From CSP1-1 sp035620615 (GTDB lineage: Archaea; Thermoproteota; Nitrososphaeria; Nitrososphaerales; Nitrosopumilaceae), in assembly GCA_035620615.1 (NCBI GenBank), contig DASPGM010000004.1:1-44686 (forward strand): a stretch of 44,686 nucleotides of DNA, read 5' to 3'. The notes beneath the pieces were generated by a model that saw only the letters and a program-made list of their open reading frames with translations, searched no databases and had not been told where the DNA came from. Made by a program: the position numbers and the translations under genes. Below are positions 1 to 8,451 of this stretch, piece after piece (within the stretch, counting starts at the first letter, position 1; the number at the start of each line of letters is the position of its first letter).

Positions 1-912
<912 letters not shown>

Positions 913-1105
913 TCTAAAATTTTATTATGATTATTGAAGTACATCGTTGTACTTTTTGGAATTGACGGAATGCACATAATCTTCACATCTCAGATAAGAT
1001 CATGTGATCATACCCTCATATTGTATGCGTAACTGGAGGCTCGCGAATCATAAAATGGCAAATACTACCATACTTCATCACAAGCGCCGCACTTGCGTTA
1101 CGTAT
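913..1105 (-). other. 16S rRNA transcribed leader (inferred)
   Basis: This stretch holds no convincing gene. It lies between the 16S 5' end and the probable rRNA promoter, so it should be the pre-rRNA leader. Visible structure is a perfect 7-bp hairpin with a four-base loop at 937-954 (arms aagtaca and tgtactt) and a near-palindrome gatca/tgatc at 998-1009. Archaeal 16S leaders normally pair with sequence 3' of 16S to form a processing stem. That partner is outside the window, so the processing site cannot be placed. Confidence 0.55.
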
Positions 1106-1128
1106 GCAAATGCTCGATCTTATCAAAT

Positions 1129-1137
1129 ACATATAAA
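1129..1137 (-). promoter_or_regulatory. Probable TATA box of the rRNA operon
   Basis: On the minus strand this reads TTTATATGT, a good archaeal TATA match. Transcription would start about 25 bp further left, near 1105, giving a leader of roughly 190 nt before 16S. Read on the plus strand the element is a poorer match (acatataaa), but it could also serve the rightward gene. Confidence 0.5.
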
Positions 1138-1201
1138 CCATGCCTGATAGTCCCTGTTTTTGTATAGATTTGCGATCAATGATATATTACAAAAAGGTAA
1201 G

Positions 1202-2518
1202 ATGAGATACTTGGAAGATGCCATCACAATATACAAAAAAAAGACACAGAAGTCGGCTAGCTTATTTGAAAAATCAAAAAAATATCATGTTAATGGAGTA
1301 TCACACAACATTAGATTTTTTGAACCATACCCATTTGTAACAAAATCAGCAAAAGGTCAATTTCTAGAAGATGTTGATTCAAACAAATATGTAGATTATT
1401 GGATGGGTCATTGGAGTCTTATTTTAGGACATTCTCCAAAACCAGTAAGAGAAGCGGTCAAAAAACAGCTAGAGTCGGGGTGGATGTATGGAACTGTAAA
1501 TAAAATGACTATGGAGTTATCTGAGATAATTCAAAATGCAGTTCCTGTAAGTGAAAAAATTCGCTATGTTACCTCTGGGACGGAGGCTACAATGTATGCA
1601 GTAAGATTAGCCAGAACAGTTACTGGGAAAAAAACTATAGCAAAAATTGATGGAGGCTGGCATGGATATACATCGGATTTACTAAAAACTGTAAATTGGC
1701 CATTTGATGTTTCAGAGAGCAGTGGGTTAGTTGATGAAAAACATGTAGTATCTCTTCCTCTAAATGATTTAGAAAAATCCCTTGAGATTTTGAAATTAGT
1801 AAAAGAGGATTTGGCTGGAACAATAATTGAACCACTTCTTGGTGGAGGTGGATGCATTCCAGCAGAAGAAGATTATCTAAAAGGAATCCAAGAATTTGTT
1901 CAAAAAAATAATTCGTTATTTATTTTAGATGAAATTGTTACTGGTTTTAGATTCAGATTTGGATGTCTTTACTCCACAATGAATCTTGATCCAGATATTG
2001 TCACTTTGGGAAAAATTGTCGGAGGGGGTTTTCCAATAGGAGTAATTTGTGGAAAAAATGAGATTATGGAATATGCAGATACTACAAAACAAGGAAAATC
2101 AAAAAGGGCATACATAGGGGGCGGAACATTTTCTGCAAATCCTGCAACAATGATTGCAGGTCATGCAACTTTAGTAGAACTCAATAAAAAAGGAAATGAG
2201 GTTTATTCCAAAATTGATGAACTTGGAAAAGAGGCAAGAGATCAGTTAGAAAAAGTATTTGAGGAGAAAGCTATCATTACGGGAAAAGGTTCATTATTTA
2301 TGACACATTTTATTAAAGACAAAAATAGTAAGATAAAAAATGCGTCAGATGTAGCAAAATGTGATAATGCGTTACTACAAAAATATCATTTTGAGATGAT
2401 TTCAAAAGATGGTATTTTCTTTTTGCCTGGAAAACTTGGAGTCATCTCTTATGCCCATTCAAAAGATGATATCAAAAATATGATAAATGCCTCTAGTCGA
2501 TTTTCATCTACAATGTAG
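1202..2518 (+). CDS. Class III aminotransferase, glutamate-1-semialdehyde 2,1-aminomutase-like
   Basis: The protein has about 438 residues and the full fold-type I, class III aminotransferase pattern. An SGTEA phosphate-binding segment is followed by FILDEIVTGFR, which holds the Asp that contacts the PLP ring nitrogen, and then LGKIVGGGFPIG, whose Lys should form the PLP Schiff base. The IVGGGFPIG context is typical of HemL-like enzymes, which turn glutamate-1-semialdehyde into 5-aminolevulinate for tetrapyrrole synthesis. No other tetrapyrrole gene is nearby, so the substrate is uncertain and this could be a paralogue with another role. I chose ATG 1202, which has a short GGT-type sequence before it. 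An in-frame TTG at 1160 would add 14 residues. It is transcribed away from the rRNA operon. Confidence 0.8.
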   Translation: MRYLEDAITIYKKKTQKSASLFEKSKKYHVNGVSHNIRFFEPYPFVTKSAKGQFLEDVDSNKYVDYWMGHWSLILGHSPKPVREAVKKQLESGWMYGTVNKMTMELSEIIQNAVPVSEKIRYVTSGTEATMYAVRLARTVTGKKTIAKIDGGWHGYTSDLLKTVNWPFDVSESSGLVDEKHVVSLPLNDLEKSLEILKLVKEDLAGTIIEPLLGGGGCIPAEEDYLKGIQEFVQKNNSLFILDEIVTGFRFRFGCLYSTMNLDPDIVTLGKIVGGGFPIGVICGKNEIMEYADTTKQGKSKRAYIGGGTFSANPATMIAGHATLVELNKKGNEVYSKIDELGKEARDQLEKVFEEKAIITGKGSLFMTHFIKDKNSKIKNASDVAKCDNALLQKYHFEMISKDGIFFLPGKLGVISYAHSKDDIKNMINASSRFSSTM

Positions 2519-2569
2519 GAATAAATCTAACACGAAAGGCTCTTTAACTCCCATAATTTCATCTCAATT

Positions 2570-3394
2570 ATGAAAAATGCAGTCATAATCTCATTCTTGA
2601 TTGCCGTTTTTTTTATACCGCTTTCTGTAAATATGACATTTGCTCAACAGACACATGTAATTAACATACCAACAGGGGCTGCAAGTATTGATGCTCCTTA
2701 CTTTTGGCAAAGTGAAAAAGATGGGGATACATCTGGAAAAATTCAGATTAATGCTTTAGATTCTGTTAGATGGGAAAATGCCGATACTGCAGCCCATACT
2801 GTAACTTCTGGGACTCCAGAGGGCGGACCAGACGGATTGTTTGATAGCAGTTTGTTTGGGCCTGGAAAAGATTTTGAATATCAATTTAAAATCGGGGGAG
2901 ATTATGAATATTTTTGCATAGTACACCCTTGGATGACTGGAATTGTGATGGTATCTTCAGATTTACAAATTATTCCAAATGTTGGGGCAAAAGTAGGTGA
3001 TGGAAAAACCACATTTGATGTAGAGTACAAGTATAACAAAAAAATCGCATCAGCAACAGTTGATGAAAAACAAAAGGCTATAACTTTTGAAATAGTCGGA
3101 AAGGCAAAAAGTGAAGATCACACCTTATCCTTAATGTTACCAAAATCTTTGATCAGTGAACCATATGTAATATGGGTAGATGGAAATCAAATCTTAGATT
3201 TTAAACTCACAGACAAAGGAGGAATAAATGAAGTAGTAATTCCAATGAAAGAAAAATCAGAGAGATTGACTATTATTGGTGCATCTGTAGTTCCAGAATT
3301 TGGGGCATTAACCATGATTATTCTCGGGATTGCTCTACTAAGTATTATGGCAATATCATTAAAAACCAATAGAATTAACTTTCCAAAACTCTAG
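2570..3394 (+). CDS. Secreted or surface-anchored blue copper (cupredoxin) protein with PEFG-CTERM tail
   Basis: This 274-residue protein starts with a signal peptide (about 1-25, cleavage likely after TFA). A plastocyanin-like domain follows at about 28-130. The type 1 copper ligands are visible: His76 in AAHTV, then Cys116, His119 and Met122 in YFCIVHPWM. A second beta-rich region (135-235) precedes a C-terminal PEFG motif (242-245), one membrane helix and a basic tail, the layout of the PEFG-CTERM sorting signal of Thaumarchaeota. The protein should therefore be exported and processed or anchored at the cell surface. Ammonia oxidisers use many such proteins as copper electron carriers, and this one probably shuttles electrons outside the membrane. 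The redox partner is unknown. Confidence 0.88.
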   Translation: MKNAVIISFLIAVFFIPLSVNMTFAQQTHVINIPTGAASIDAPYFWQSEKDGDTSGKIQINALDSVRWENADTAAHTVTSGTPEGGPDGLFDSSLFGPGKDFEYQFKIGGDYEYFCIVHPWMTGIVMVSSDLQIIPNVGAKVGDGKTTFDVEYKYNKKIASATVDEKQKAITFEIVGKAKSEDHTLSLMLPKSLISEPYVIWVDGNQILDFKLTDKGGINEVVIPMKEKSERLTIIGASVVPEFGALTMIILGIALLSIMAISLKTNRINFPKL

Positions 3395-3445
3395 GTAATT
3401 ACCAAATTCGAAAAAATCTTAATTCTTAGTAAGCATTTAGAAAAT

Positions 3446-3649
3446 TTGTTGAGTGGGCAAAAAAATCATAATAAAGCCTTAGATAGATTACAGAATTACA
3501 AATCATATCTGGAGAATCAGGTTTTAGAATTAAAAAAACTGGATGAAAAGTCAGAATTTATGAAAAAATGGAATGAAAACACCATAAAAGAAAGACAACA
3601 AGAGATTGCAGTAATTGATAATATAATTAAAAATTTAATTAGATTCTAG
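3446..3649 (+). CDS. Small coiled-coil hypothetical protein
   Basis: This predicted protein of about 67 residues is rich in Lys, Glu, Asn and Leu, with hydrophobic spacing that suggests one long helix or coiled coil (about residues 10-62). It has no signal peptide, Cys or recognised motif. The start is TTG at 3446, with a second TTG at 3449. A weak TATA-like stretch (about 3416-3424) lies about 27 bp before it, as expected for a leaderless transcript. I do not recognise the family. Length, composition and placement between real genes make it plausible, not certain. Confidence 0.5.
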   Translation: MLSGQKNHNKALDRLQNYKSYLENQVLELKKLDEKSEFMKKWNENTIKERQQEIAVIDNIIKNLIRF

Positions 3650-3678
3650 AAAATTAGCTCATTATAACAGAAAGTATT

Positions 3679-3685
3679 CTATACT
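3679..3685 (+). promoter_or_regulatory. TATA box before the 48-residue ORF
   Basis: The sequence ctatact is centred about 27 bp before TTG 3709, the spacing expected for a leaderless archaeal start. It is the main support for the small ORF that follows. Confidence 0.4.
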
Positions 3686-3708
3686 ATTTCAATAATACCT
3701 AATCAGAA

Positions 3709-3855
3709 TTGCAAGAAAAAAAGTCAAAAAAACTAACTAACACAAAAAAAGAATATGAGGATGTTTTAGCATCAAAAGATCCTACTAAAATTTCGGAGAC
3801 AGATTTAGAAGATTTGGCAAAAAAGGCAATAAAAAAATTCAAATCCTTAAGCTAG
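3709..3855 (+). CDS. Small Lys/Asp-rich hypothetical protein (48 residues)
   Basis: Starting from TTG 3709, the frame runs 48 codons to TAG 3853-3855. The product begins MQEKKSKKLTNTKKEY and ends KKAIKKFKSLS. It is strongly charged, has no Cys or membrane segment, and is probably a short helical protein. Evidence for it is a TATA-like box at 3679-3685 at leaderless spacing and coding-like codon use in an otherwise empty 240-bp gap. The function is unknown. Like its left neighbour it is Lys-rich and starts with TTG. Confidence 0.45.
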   Translation: MQEKKSKKLTNTKKEYEDVLASKDPTKISETDLEDLAKKAIKKFKSLS

Positions 3856-3898
3856 AAAAACCAAACTTTCATTATCTGGATAATAAATAAAATCCATT

Positions 3899-4720
3899 GT
3901 GATATTATTTGGTAAACCAAAAAATCCTGAAGATATTATTTATCAGGCAATATTATTAGTAGAAAAAAACCAGCCAAAAGCAGCTATAGCATTGTTTAAT
4001 CAAGCATTAAAGGCAGATTCAAAAAATATTGAGGCATTATATAACAAAGGCTTAGCATTAAACCAGATTAAAAAATATCAAGATGCGATAACCTCTTTTG
4101 ACAAAGTCTTAGAAATCAAACCAAAGGATTCCCCATCTTTGAATAATAGAGCAATTGCACTAGCTGAATTAGGAAATACCGAGGATGCTTTAGAATATTA
4201 TGACAAAGCAATAGAAGCTGATTCAAAGTATTCTGCTGCCTACTATAACAAAGGTGTGCTATATGACAAGCTAGCAAAACATGAAGATTCACTGAGATGT
4301 CTTGATGAAGCAATAAAAATAGATCCTAAAAATTTAAGCTCACGTTTTTACAAAGGAATTGTTTTGGGCAAATTAAAAAAACACGAAGAAGCATTAAACT
4401 GTTTTTCAACTATTTGCAATTCAAATCCAAGACATATGGATGCATTGTTTCATAAAGGAATTGAAACAGCGGAACTTGGAAGACATAAACAGGCATTAGA
4501 GATTTTTGATAAACTCCTATCAGAGTATAAAAAAAATGTAAATGTTATTTATGCAAAATCTAGAAGCAAGGCAGCTCTTGGGGAAATAGACCAATCATTT
4601 GATTTATTAAAACAAGCTGTGTCCCAAAATCCTAAAGTAATTAAAAAATGGGCTAAACAAGAGCCTATTTTTGAGAGATTCCAAAATGATAAAAGATTTC
4701 AAAAAATTACAGGACATTAA
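3899..4720 (+). CDS. Tetratricopeptide repeat (TPR) protein
   Basis: This 273-residue protein is made almost entirely of about seven TPR units of 34 residues. The pattern A..YYNKG..Y..L.....A....D.AI..DP recurs from residue 12 to about 245, ending in a short charged cap. There is no signal peptide or membrane segment, so it is probably a cytoplasmic scaffold for protein-protein contacts. Partners are unknown. The start is GTG at 3899. The 3' end overlaps the beginning of the cupin gene by about 35 bp, so the two are probably co-transcribed. Such TPR proteins are abundant in Thaumarchaeota and say little about pathway. Confidence 0.85.
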   Translation: MILFGKPKNPEDIIYQAILLVEKNQPKAAIALFNQALKADSKNIEALYNKGLALNQIKKYQDAITSFDKVLEIKPKDSPSLNNRAIALAELGNTEDALEYYDKAIEADSKYSAAYYNKGVLYDKLAKHEDSLRCLDEAIKIDPKNLSSRFYKGIVLGKLKKHEEALNCFSTICNSNPRHMDALFHKGIETAELGRHKQALEIFDKLLSEYKKNVNVIYAKSRSKAALGEIDQSFDLLKQAVSQNPKVIKKWAKQEPIFERFQNDKRFQKITGH

Positions 4721-5057
4721 AGTAATAGAAGGAAGTGAAGGTACAACAATTCGCCAAATCTTTCATCCGCATAACACTTTAAACGGAATTAGATTTAGTA
4801 TTGCTCACTCAATAATTGCACCTAATAAAAAATCAAAACTACATAAAATGAAAACATCAGAAGTGTATTATATTTTAGAAGGAAAAGGAATTTTGCAAAT
4901 AGATGATAAATCAGTCCAAATTTCAAAAGATAATGTAATCTATATACCTCCTAATTCAAAACAACAGATTAAAAATACTGGAAAAAATGAATTAAAGTTT
5001 TTATGTATTGTAGATCCTGCATGGACTAAAGAAGATGAAGAAATTTTAGAAAAATGA
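4686..5057 (+). CDS. Cupin-fold protein with degenerate metal site
   Basis: The 123-residue product has a single cupin beta-barrel. Motif 1 is seen at H53-x-M55-x3-E59 followed by ILEGKG, and motif 2 at YIPPNSKQQIKN. Classical cupins carry His-x-His and a third His. Here the second His is Met55 and the motif 2 His is Gln93 or Gln94, so a normal three-His metal site is absent. It may bind a small ligand without metal or use an altered site. I chose ATG 4686; an in-frame TTG at 4671 adds five residues. Both starts lie inside the end of the TPR gene, which points to one transcript. Function is unassigned. Confidence 0.75.
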   Translation: MIKDFKKLQDIKVIEGSEGTTIRQIFHPHNTLNGIRFSIAHSIIAPNKKSKLHKMKTSEVYYILEGKGILQIDDKSVQISKDNVIYIPPNSKQQIKNTGKNELKFLCIVDPAWTKEDEEILEK

Positions 5058-5088
5058 AATGCTACAAAATTTCAGTTAAATTAACTTA

Positions 5089-5484
5089 CTAAATAGTTAT
5101 TGGTTTTGATTTAAAATTTTTATCTTTCTCTTTGTTAATTGTATGCATTACACGAACAAGTTCATCCATTTCATATGGTTTGCTTACAATAGCAGAAGCC
5201 CCTAGAGAAATTAATTTTTCTTTTTCATCATGTGCTATAGAAGCTGAGACGACAATAACTTTAGCATTAGAGTCATATTCCAAAATTTTTCTTAAACCAT
5301 AAAATCCATCATAAAATGGCATCAACATATCTAAGAGTACAAAATCAGGTTTGAGTTTTTTGTATAATTGAACTGCGTCTAATCCATTAAATCCCTTAGC
5401 TAAAACATCGAGCCCCTTTATTCTAAGGCATTCAGATAATACCTCTGCTCCGTCAGGATCATCCTCTATCACTATCACTTTCAT
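5089..5484 (-). CDS. Stand-alone response regulator receiver (CheY-like)
   Basis: The protein has 131 residues and is one receiver domain with no output domain. The acidic pair is Glu7/Asp8/Asp9 (IEDD), the phosphorylation site is Asp52 in LLDMLMP, and the conserved Lys is Lys102 in VSKPYE. Such single-domain regulators act by binding another protein when phosphorylated. No kinase gene is adjacent here; the nearest is at 25503. The gene faces the cupin gene tail to tail. The start is ATG 5484. Confidence 0.9.
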   Translation of the reverse strand: MKVIVIEDDPDGAEVLSECLRIKGLDVLAKGFNGLDAVQLYKKLKPDFVLLDMLMPFYDGFYGLRKILEYDSNAKVIVVSASIAHDEKEKLISLGASAIVSKPYEMDELVRVMHTINKEKDKNFKSKPITI

Positions 5485-5641
5485 ACTTAATTAAAAGAAT
5501 CAGAAACATAATTTTGACTGTGTGTCTTAGATGAACACTCTACCCACGTGACTTAAGATAATGAAGAAATTGAAAATAACGCCTCATAATGTGATCTAGT
5601 TTTAAACAAATTATTTTTAATCTAGGAAAGATTATCCAAAA

Positions 5642-6343
5642 ATGATGAATGACTATCAGGCATATCAAACTCTCAAACTAAACTCTAACGCATCATTTGA
5701 GGATGTAAAATATGCTTATAGAAAATTGGCCTTAGAGTTACATCCAGATAAAAATTCTAGTGAACGTGATGGCTCAAAATTTAAATCAGTTACTGCAGCT
5801 TATCATGTTTTAAAAAATAATCATAAAAAAAATAATTCCAGTATAACAAATAATTCAAATGGAAAACATACCAATAAAAACACAAAAAATGAAGAAATGT
5901 TTAGAAAGAAAAAACCGCAATGGGGAGCCGGACCAAATGGAAAAACGCCTGAGGAAGATTGGAGTAGATTTACAAAAGAGTTTGAAGAGGAAAATCCAAG
6001 CTTTTGGAAAAAATACGAAGAAGAGTTTTGGAAAAATTATGATACAAGAGTAAAAAACGATAGAGGGTATGGAGACCAAAAAGAGAGGCCTAAAAAATCT
6101 GAACCAAAAATGAATTTATCTGTTGATGTAGATCCCTCATTATGTATTGGCTGTTGTAGTTGCGAAACAATAGCCCCTGAAGTTTTTGCGGTAGATAAAT
6201 TAACAAAAATGAATCCAAAATCCAGAGCCTATAATGAGAAAGGAGCAGGATACAATAAGATTATGAATGCAGCAGAAACATGCCCAACTAAAGCAATTAA
6301 TGTACACGATATTGATTTGAAAAAGCGAATATATCCCTGGTAG
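5642..6343 (+). CDS. J-domain protein fused to a 4Fe-4S ferredoxin (DnaJ-Fer)
   Basis: The protein has 233 residues. Residues 4-58 form a J domain with the HPD tripeptide at 34-36, which would stimulate an Hsp70 (DnaK) ATPase. A low-complexity, Asn/Lys-rich linker (60-155) with aromatic-rich helices leads to a C-terminal ferredoxin-like domain (160-225). Its Cys168, Cys171 and Cys174 plus Cys214 followed by Pro fit one 4Fe-4S cluster, and there is an extra Cys172. The fusion is known in Thaumarchaeota and in plants and algae, and transfer from a chloroplast lineage has been proposed in the literature. No dnaK or grpE is nearby. A role in redox-sensitive chaperoning or Fe-S assembly is inference. 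Start ATG 5642; a second ATG follows at 5645. Confidence 0.9.
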   Translation: MMNDYQAYQTLKLNSNASFEDVKYAYRKLALELHPDKNSSERDGSKFKSVTAAYHVLKNNHKKNNSSITNNSNGKHTNKNTKNEEMFRKKKPQWGAGPNGKTPEEDWSRFTKEFEEENPSFWKKYEEEFWKNYDTRVKNDRGYGDQKERPKKSEPKMNLSVDVDPSLCIGCCSCETIAPEVFAVDKLTKMNPKSRAYNEKGAGYNKIMNAAETCPTKAINVHDIDLKKRIYPW

Positions 6344-6347
6344 ATAT

Positions 6348-6755
6348 CTATTCTTTTAATTTTTCATAAATTTGGTTTGTTTCTTTATCGGATAATTTTG
6401 CCATATTACGAAACATACTATGAACTGGACCCGCCGAGTCTTTTGGGCTTCGCGGAATGAGGTGAACATGTACGTGTGGTATTTCTTGTCCACTCTCCTT
6501 CCCATTATGAATAGCTACCAAAGTTGCATTTGTAATCTTGTCAATTTTGGCAATAGTCTTTCGAACGGTCTCAAACAAATCTGCGTTATCTTCTATTGAG
6601 ATATCTTGTATTTTTTCATAATGTATTTTTGGAATCACCAGCGAGTGTCCCAGGGTTAATGGAAAAGCATCCATAAAAGCAATTGATTTGGAAGTTTCTG
6701 CAATTATTTTAGCTGAAATTTCCTTATTAACAATTTTACAAAATATACAATCCAT
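6348..6755 (-). CDS. HIT family nucleotide hydrolase/transferase
   Basis: This 135-residue histidine triad protein carries the triad as His94-Val-His96-Val-His98 in HVHVHLIP, where the central His is the nucleophile toward nucleoside phosphoramidates or dinucleotides. Cys3 and Cys6 (DCIFC) with a downstream His suggest the structural zinc site common in HINT-like members. The length is normal for a full protein. It sits last in a probable minus-strand run: C2H2 finger, one-pass membrane protein, then HIT after 42 bp. Its 3' end lies only 4 bp from the end of the DnaJ-Fer gene. The physiological substrate is unknown. Confidence 0.93.
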   Translation of the reverse strand: MDCIFCKIVNKEISAKIIAETSKSIAFMDAFPLTLGHSLVIPKIHYEKIQDISIEDNADLFETVRKTIAKIDKITNATLVAIHNGKESGQEIPHVHVHLIPRSPKDSAGPVHSMFRNMAKLSDKETNQIYEKLKE

Positions 6756-6797
6756 AAAATATGTAAAAAAAGTCTGTTTTATTAAATTAACAATTAA

Positions 6798-7079
6798 TTA
6801 TGGAGTAACTATTGTGGCCCAAGCAAGATCTCTTCCAAATTTTAGCATTACAGTTGTGCCTGGTTCTAGCCCACAGTTCTCTATAGTTTTTGGGATATGA
6901 TCAGATGTGGTAGCATAACATATACCATCAGAATTAGAAAGAATCGTTGCTTCTTCAAATACATCTTCTCTAATCAAATTCCAAAAGGGAAAAACTACTG
7001 TTGCCAATATTATTCCCGCTAGAACAAACGCACCTCCAAATATGGCGCCATATTTTTGTGAATCTGTAAGGACTACCAT
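6798..7079 (-). CDS. Small one-pass membrane protein, hypothetical
   Basis: This 93-residue protein has one strong hydrophobic segment at about 10-33 (GAIFGGAFVLAGIILATVVF), followed by a mainly soluble C-terminal part with two Cys (in DGICYATT and ENCGLEPG) that could form a disulfide if outside the cell. The N-terminus is short and weakly charged, so it is probably a membrane anchor and not a cleaved signal. It begins 6 bp after the stop of the C2H2 finger gene, so the two are likely co-transcribed. I do not recognise the family. Confidence 0.7.
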   Translation of the reverse strand: MVVLTDSQKYGAIFGGAFVLAGIILATVVFPFWNLIREDVFEEATILSNSDGICYATTSDHIPKTIENCGLEPGTTVMLKFGRDLAWATIVTP

Positions 7080-7085
7080 TTAGTT

Positions 7086-7256
7086 TTACCACATTCCACC
7101 TTCAGAATATCCACCCTTTGCATCCATCTTTTTCTCAGGAACATTTCCATGTGCTTTTTTTAGATGACGTTTTAGGCGCTCTGGATCATGCAATTCCAAT
7201 CCACATTCTTTACATTTTGTAGTATTCTTGTCTTCCTTTTTTTTAAAGAGTCCCAA
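7086..7256 (-). CDS. Small single C2H2 zinc-finger protein
   Basis: This 56-residue protein is read from TTG 7256 to TAA 7088-7086. It opens with MGLFKKKED and holds one classical finger, Cys15-x2-Cys18-x12-His31-x4-His36. The tail is rich in Gly and Lys and ends GGMW. The finger could bind nucleic acid or protein. A TATA box at 7282-7287 lies about 28 bp upstream, giving a leaderless transcript. The same N-terminal pattern and finger spacing recur in the two-finger protein at 9650-9850, so they look like members of one local family. Confidence 0.75.
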   Translation of the reverse strand: MGLFKKKEDKNTTKCKECGLELHDPERLKRHLKKAHGNVPEKKMDAKGGYSEGGMW

Positions 7257-7281
7257 TAAAAATAAGAAATTAAGATATACA

Positions 7282-7287
7282 TTATAA
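7282..7287. promoter_or_regulatory. Palindromic TATA element shared by divergent genes
   Basis: The palindrome ttataa, in the context cattataaagg, is centred at 7284.5. It lies 27.5 bp from GTG 7312 (plus strand) and 28.5 bp from TTG 7256 (minus strand). Only one such element is seen in the 55-bp gap, and both genes would be leaderless from it, so one TATA box may serve both directions. Confidence 0.6.
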
Positions 7288-7311
7288 AGGATACTGACTG
7301 ATTCAAAATTC

Positions 7312-8451
7312 GTGGAATTGAAAAATATTACCGTTTTAGGTTCTGGAATTATGGGTCATGGCATTGCACAGGTTTCTGCAATGTCAGGATATAACGTAGT
7401 GCTAAGAGATATCGAACAACAATTTTTGGATAAAGCCATGGAGAAAATAAAATGGAGCCTTGATAAGCTTGTCTCAAAAGAAAAAATCTCTCAAAGTCAG
7501 GCAACCGATATTTATTCTAGAATTAAACCAATTGTTGATTTAAAACAAGCCGTAAAAGATTGTGATTTGGTAATCGAAGCAGTTCCCGAAATAATGGAAT
7601 TAAAAAGAAAAGTGTATTCTGAATTAGATAATGTAGCAGCCAAAAATGTAATTTTTGCATCAAATACAAGCACTCTACCAATCACAGAAATTGCAAATAC
7701 TACAACCAGACCAGAAAAATTTATTGGGATTCACTTTTTTAATCCTCCACAATTAATGAAGTTAGTCGAGATAATTCCCGGCCAAAAAACTTCTCAAGAA
7801 GTTCTCAAAATTACAACAGACTATGTCAAATCAGTTAAAAAAGAACCTGTAATATGTAGAAAGGATGTTCCTGGATTTATCGTAAATAGATTATTCATAC
7901 CTTTGGTACATGAAGCATGTTATGTTATGGACAGACAAAAAATTCAATTAACTGAAATTGATTCGGCAGTAAAGTATAACCTTGGATTCCCAATGGGAAT
8001 TTTTGAATTAGCTGATTTTACAGGGATGGATGTAATTCACAAAGCAACCATTGAAATGCATCTAAGAGATAAAAAAGTAATTAGGCCGCATCCCAAAATT
8101 GAAGAGCTATATAATGAAAAAAAGTTAGGTCAAAAATCTGGAGAGGGTTTTTACAAATATGCAGAGCAAAAGTATGAACGAATAACACTATCAGAAGATC
8201 TTGCAAAAAAATGCAATCCCATACAGATACTTGCTAATATTCTAAACAATGCAGCATGGTTAGTTACTAAAGGAGCAAGCGACATCCAAGAAATTGAAAA
8301 TGCTGCAAAATTAGGGTTAGGGCTTAAAAAACCACTTTTTGATACAGCAAAAGAATATGGAATCTCAAATATTGTTACAGAATTAGAAAATTTATCAAAA
8401 AAACATGGCCAATTTTATGAACCAGATCCATTGCTTATTTCGTTGAAGTAA
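7312..8451 (+). CDS. 3-hydroxyacyl-CoA (probably 3-hydroxybutyryl-CoA) dehydrogenase
   Basis: The protein has 379 residues. The NAD-binding Rossmann motif GSGIMGHGIA is at 10-19. Catalytic His141 and Glu153 are visible in GIHFFNPPQLMKLVEIIPG, and Ser120-type residues lie in ASNTSTLP. A 3HCDH C-terminal domain follows at about 185-285, then a second, partial copy at about 300-375. There is no enoyl-CoA hydratase domain, unlike the fused enzyme of Sulfolobales. It should oxidise (S)-3-hydroxybutyryl-CoA to acetoacetyl-CoA with NAD in the 3-hydroxypropionate/4-hydroxybutyrate cycle. The GTG start at 7312 sits about 28 bp from a TATA box, so it is probably leaderless. The 3' end overlaps the gene on the other strand by 17 bp. 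Confidence 0.9.
   Translation: MELKNITVLGSGIMGHGIAQVSAMSGYNVVLRDIEQQFLDKAMEKIKWSLDKLVSKEKISQSQATDIYSRIKPIVDLKQAVKDCDLVIEAVPEIMELKRKVYSELDNVAAKNVIFASNTSTLPITEIANTTTRPEKFIGIHFFNPPQLMKLVEIIPGQKTSQEVLKITTDYVKSVKKEPVICRKDVPGFIVNRLFIPLVHEACYVMDRQKIQLTEIDSAVKYNLGFPMGIFELADFTGMDVIHKATIEMHLRDKKVIRPHPKIEELYNEKKLGQKSGEGFYKYAEQKYERITLSEDLAKKCNPIQILANILNNAAWLVTKGASDIQEIENAAKLGLGLKKPLFDTAKEYGISNIVTELENLSKKHGQFYEPDPLLISLK

Noticed and set aside
1564..1857. 97-codon minus-strand frame
   Set aside because: Antisense to the aminotransferase active-site region; no motif, no promoter.
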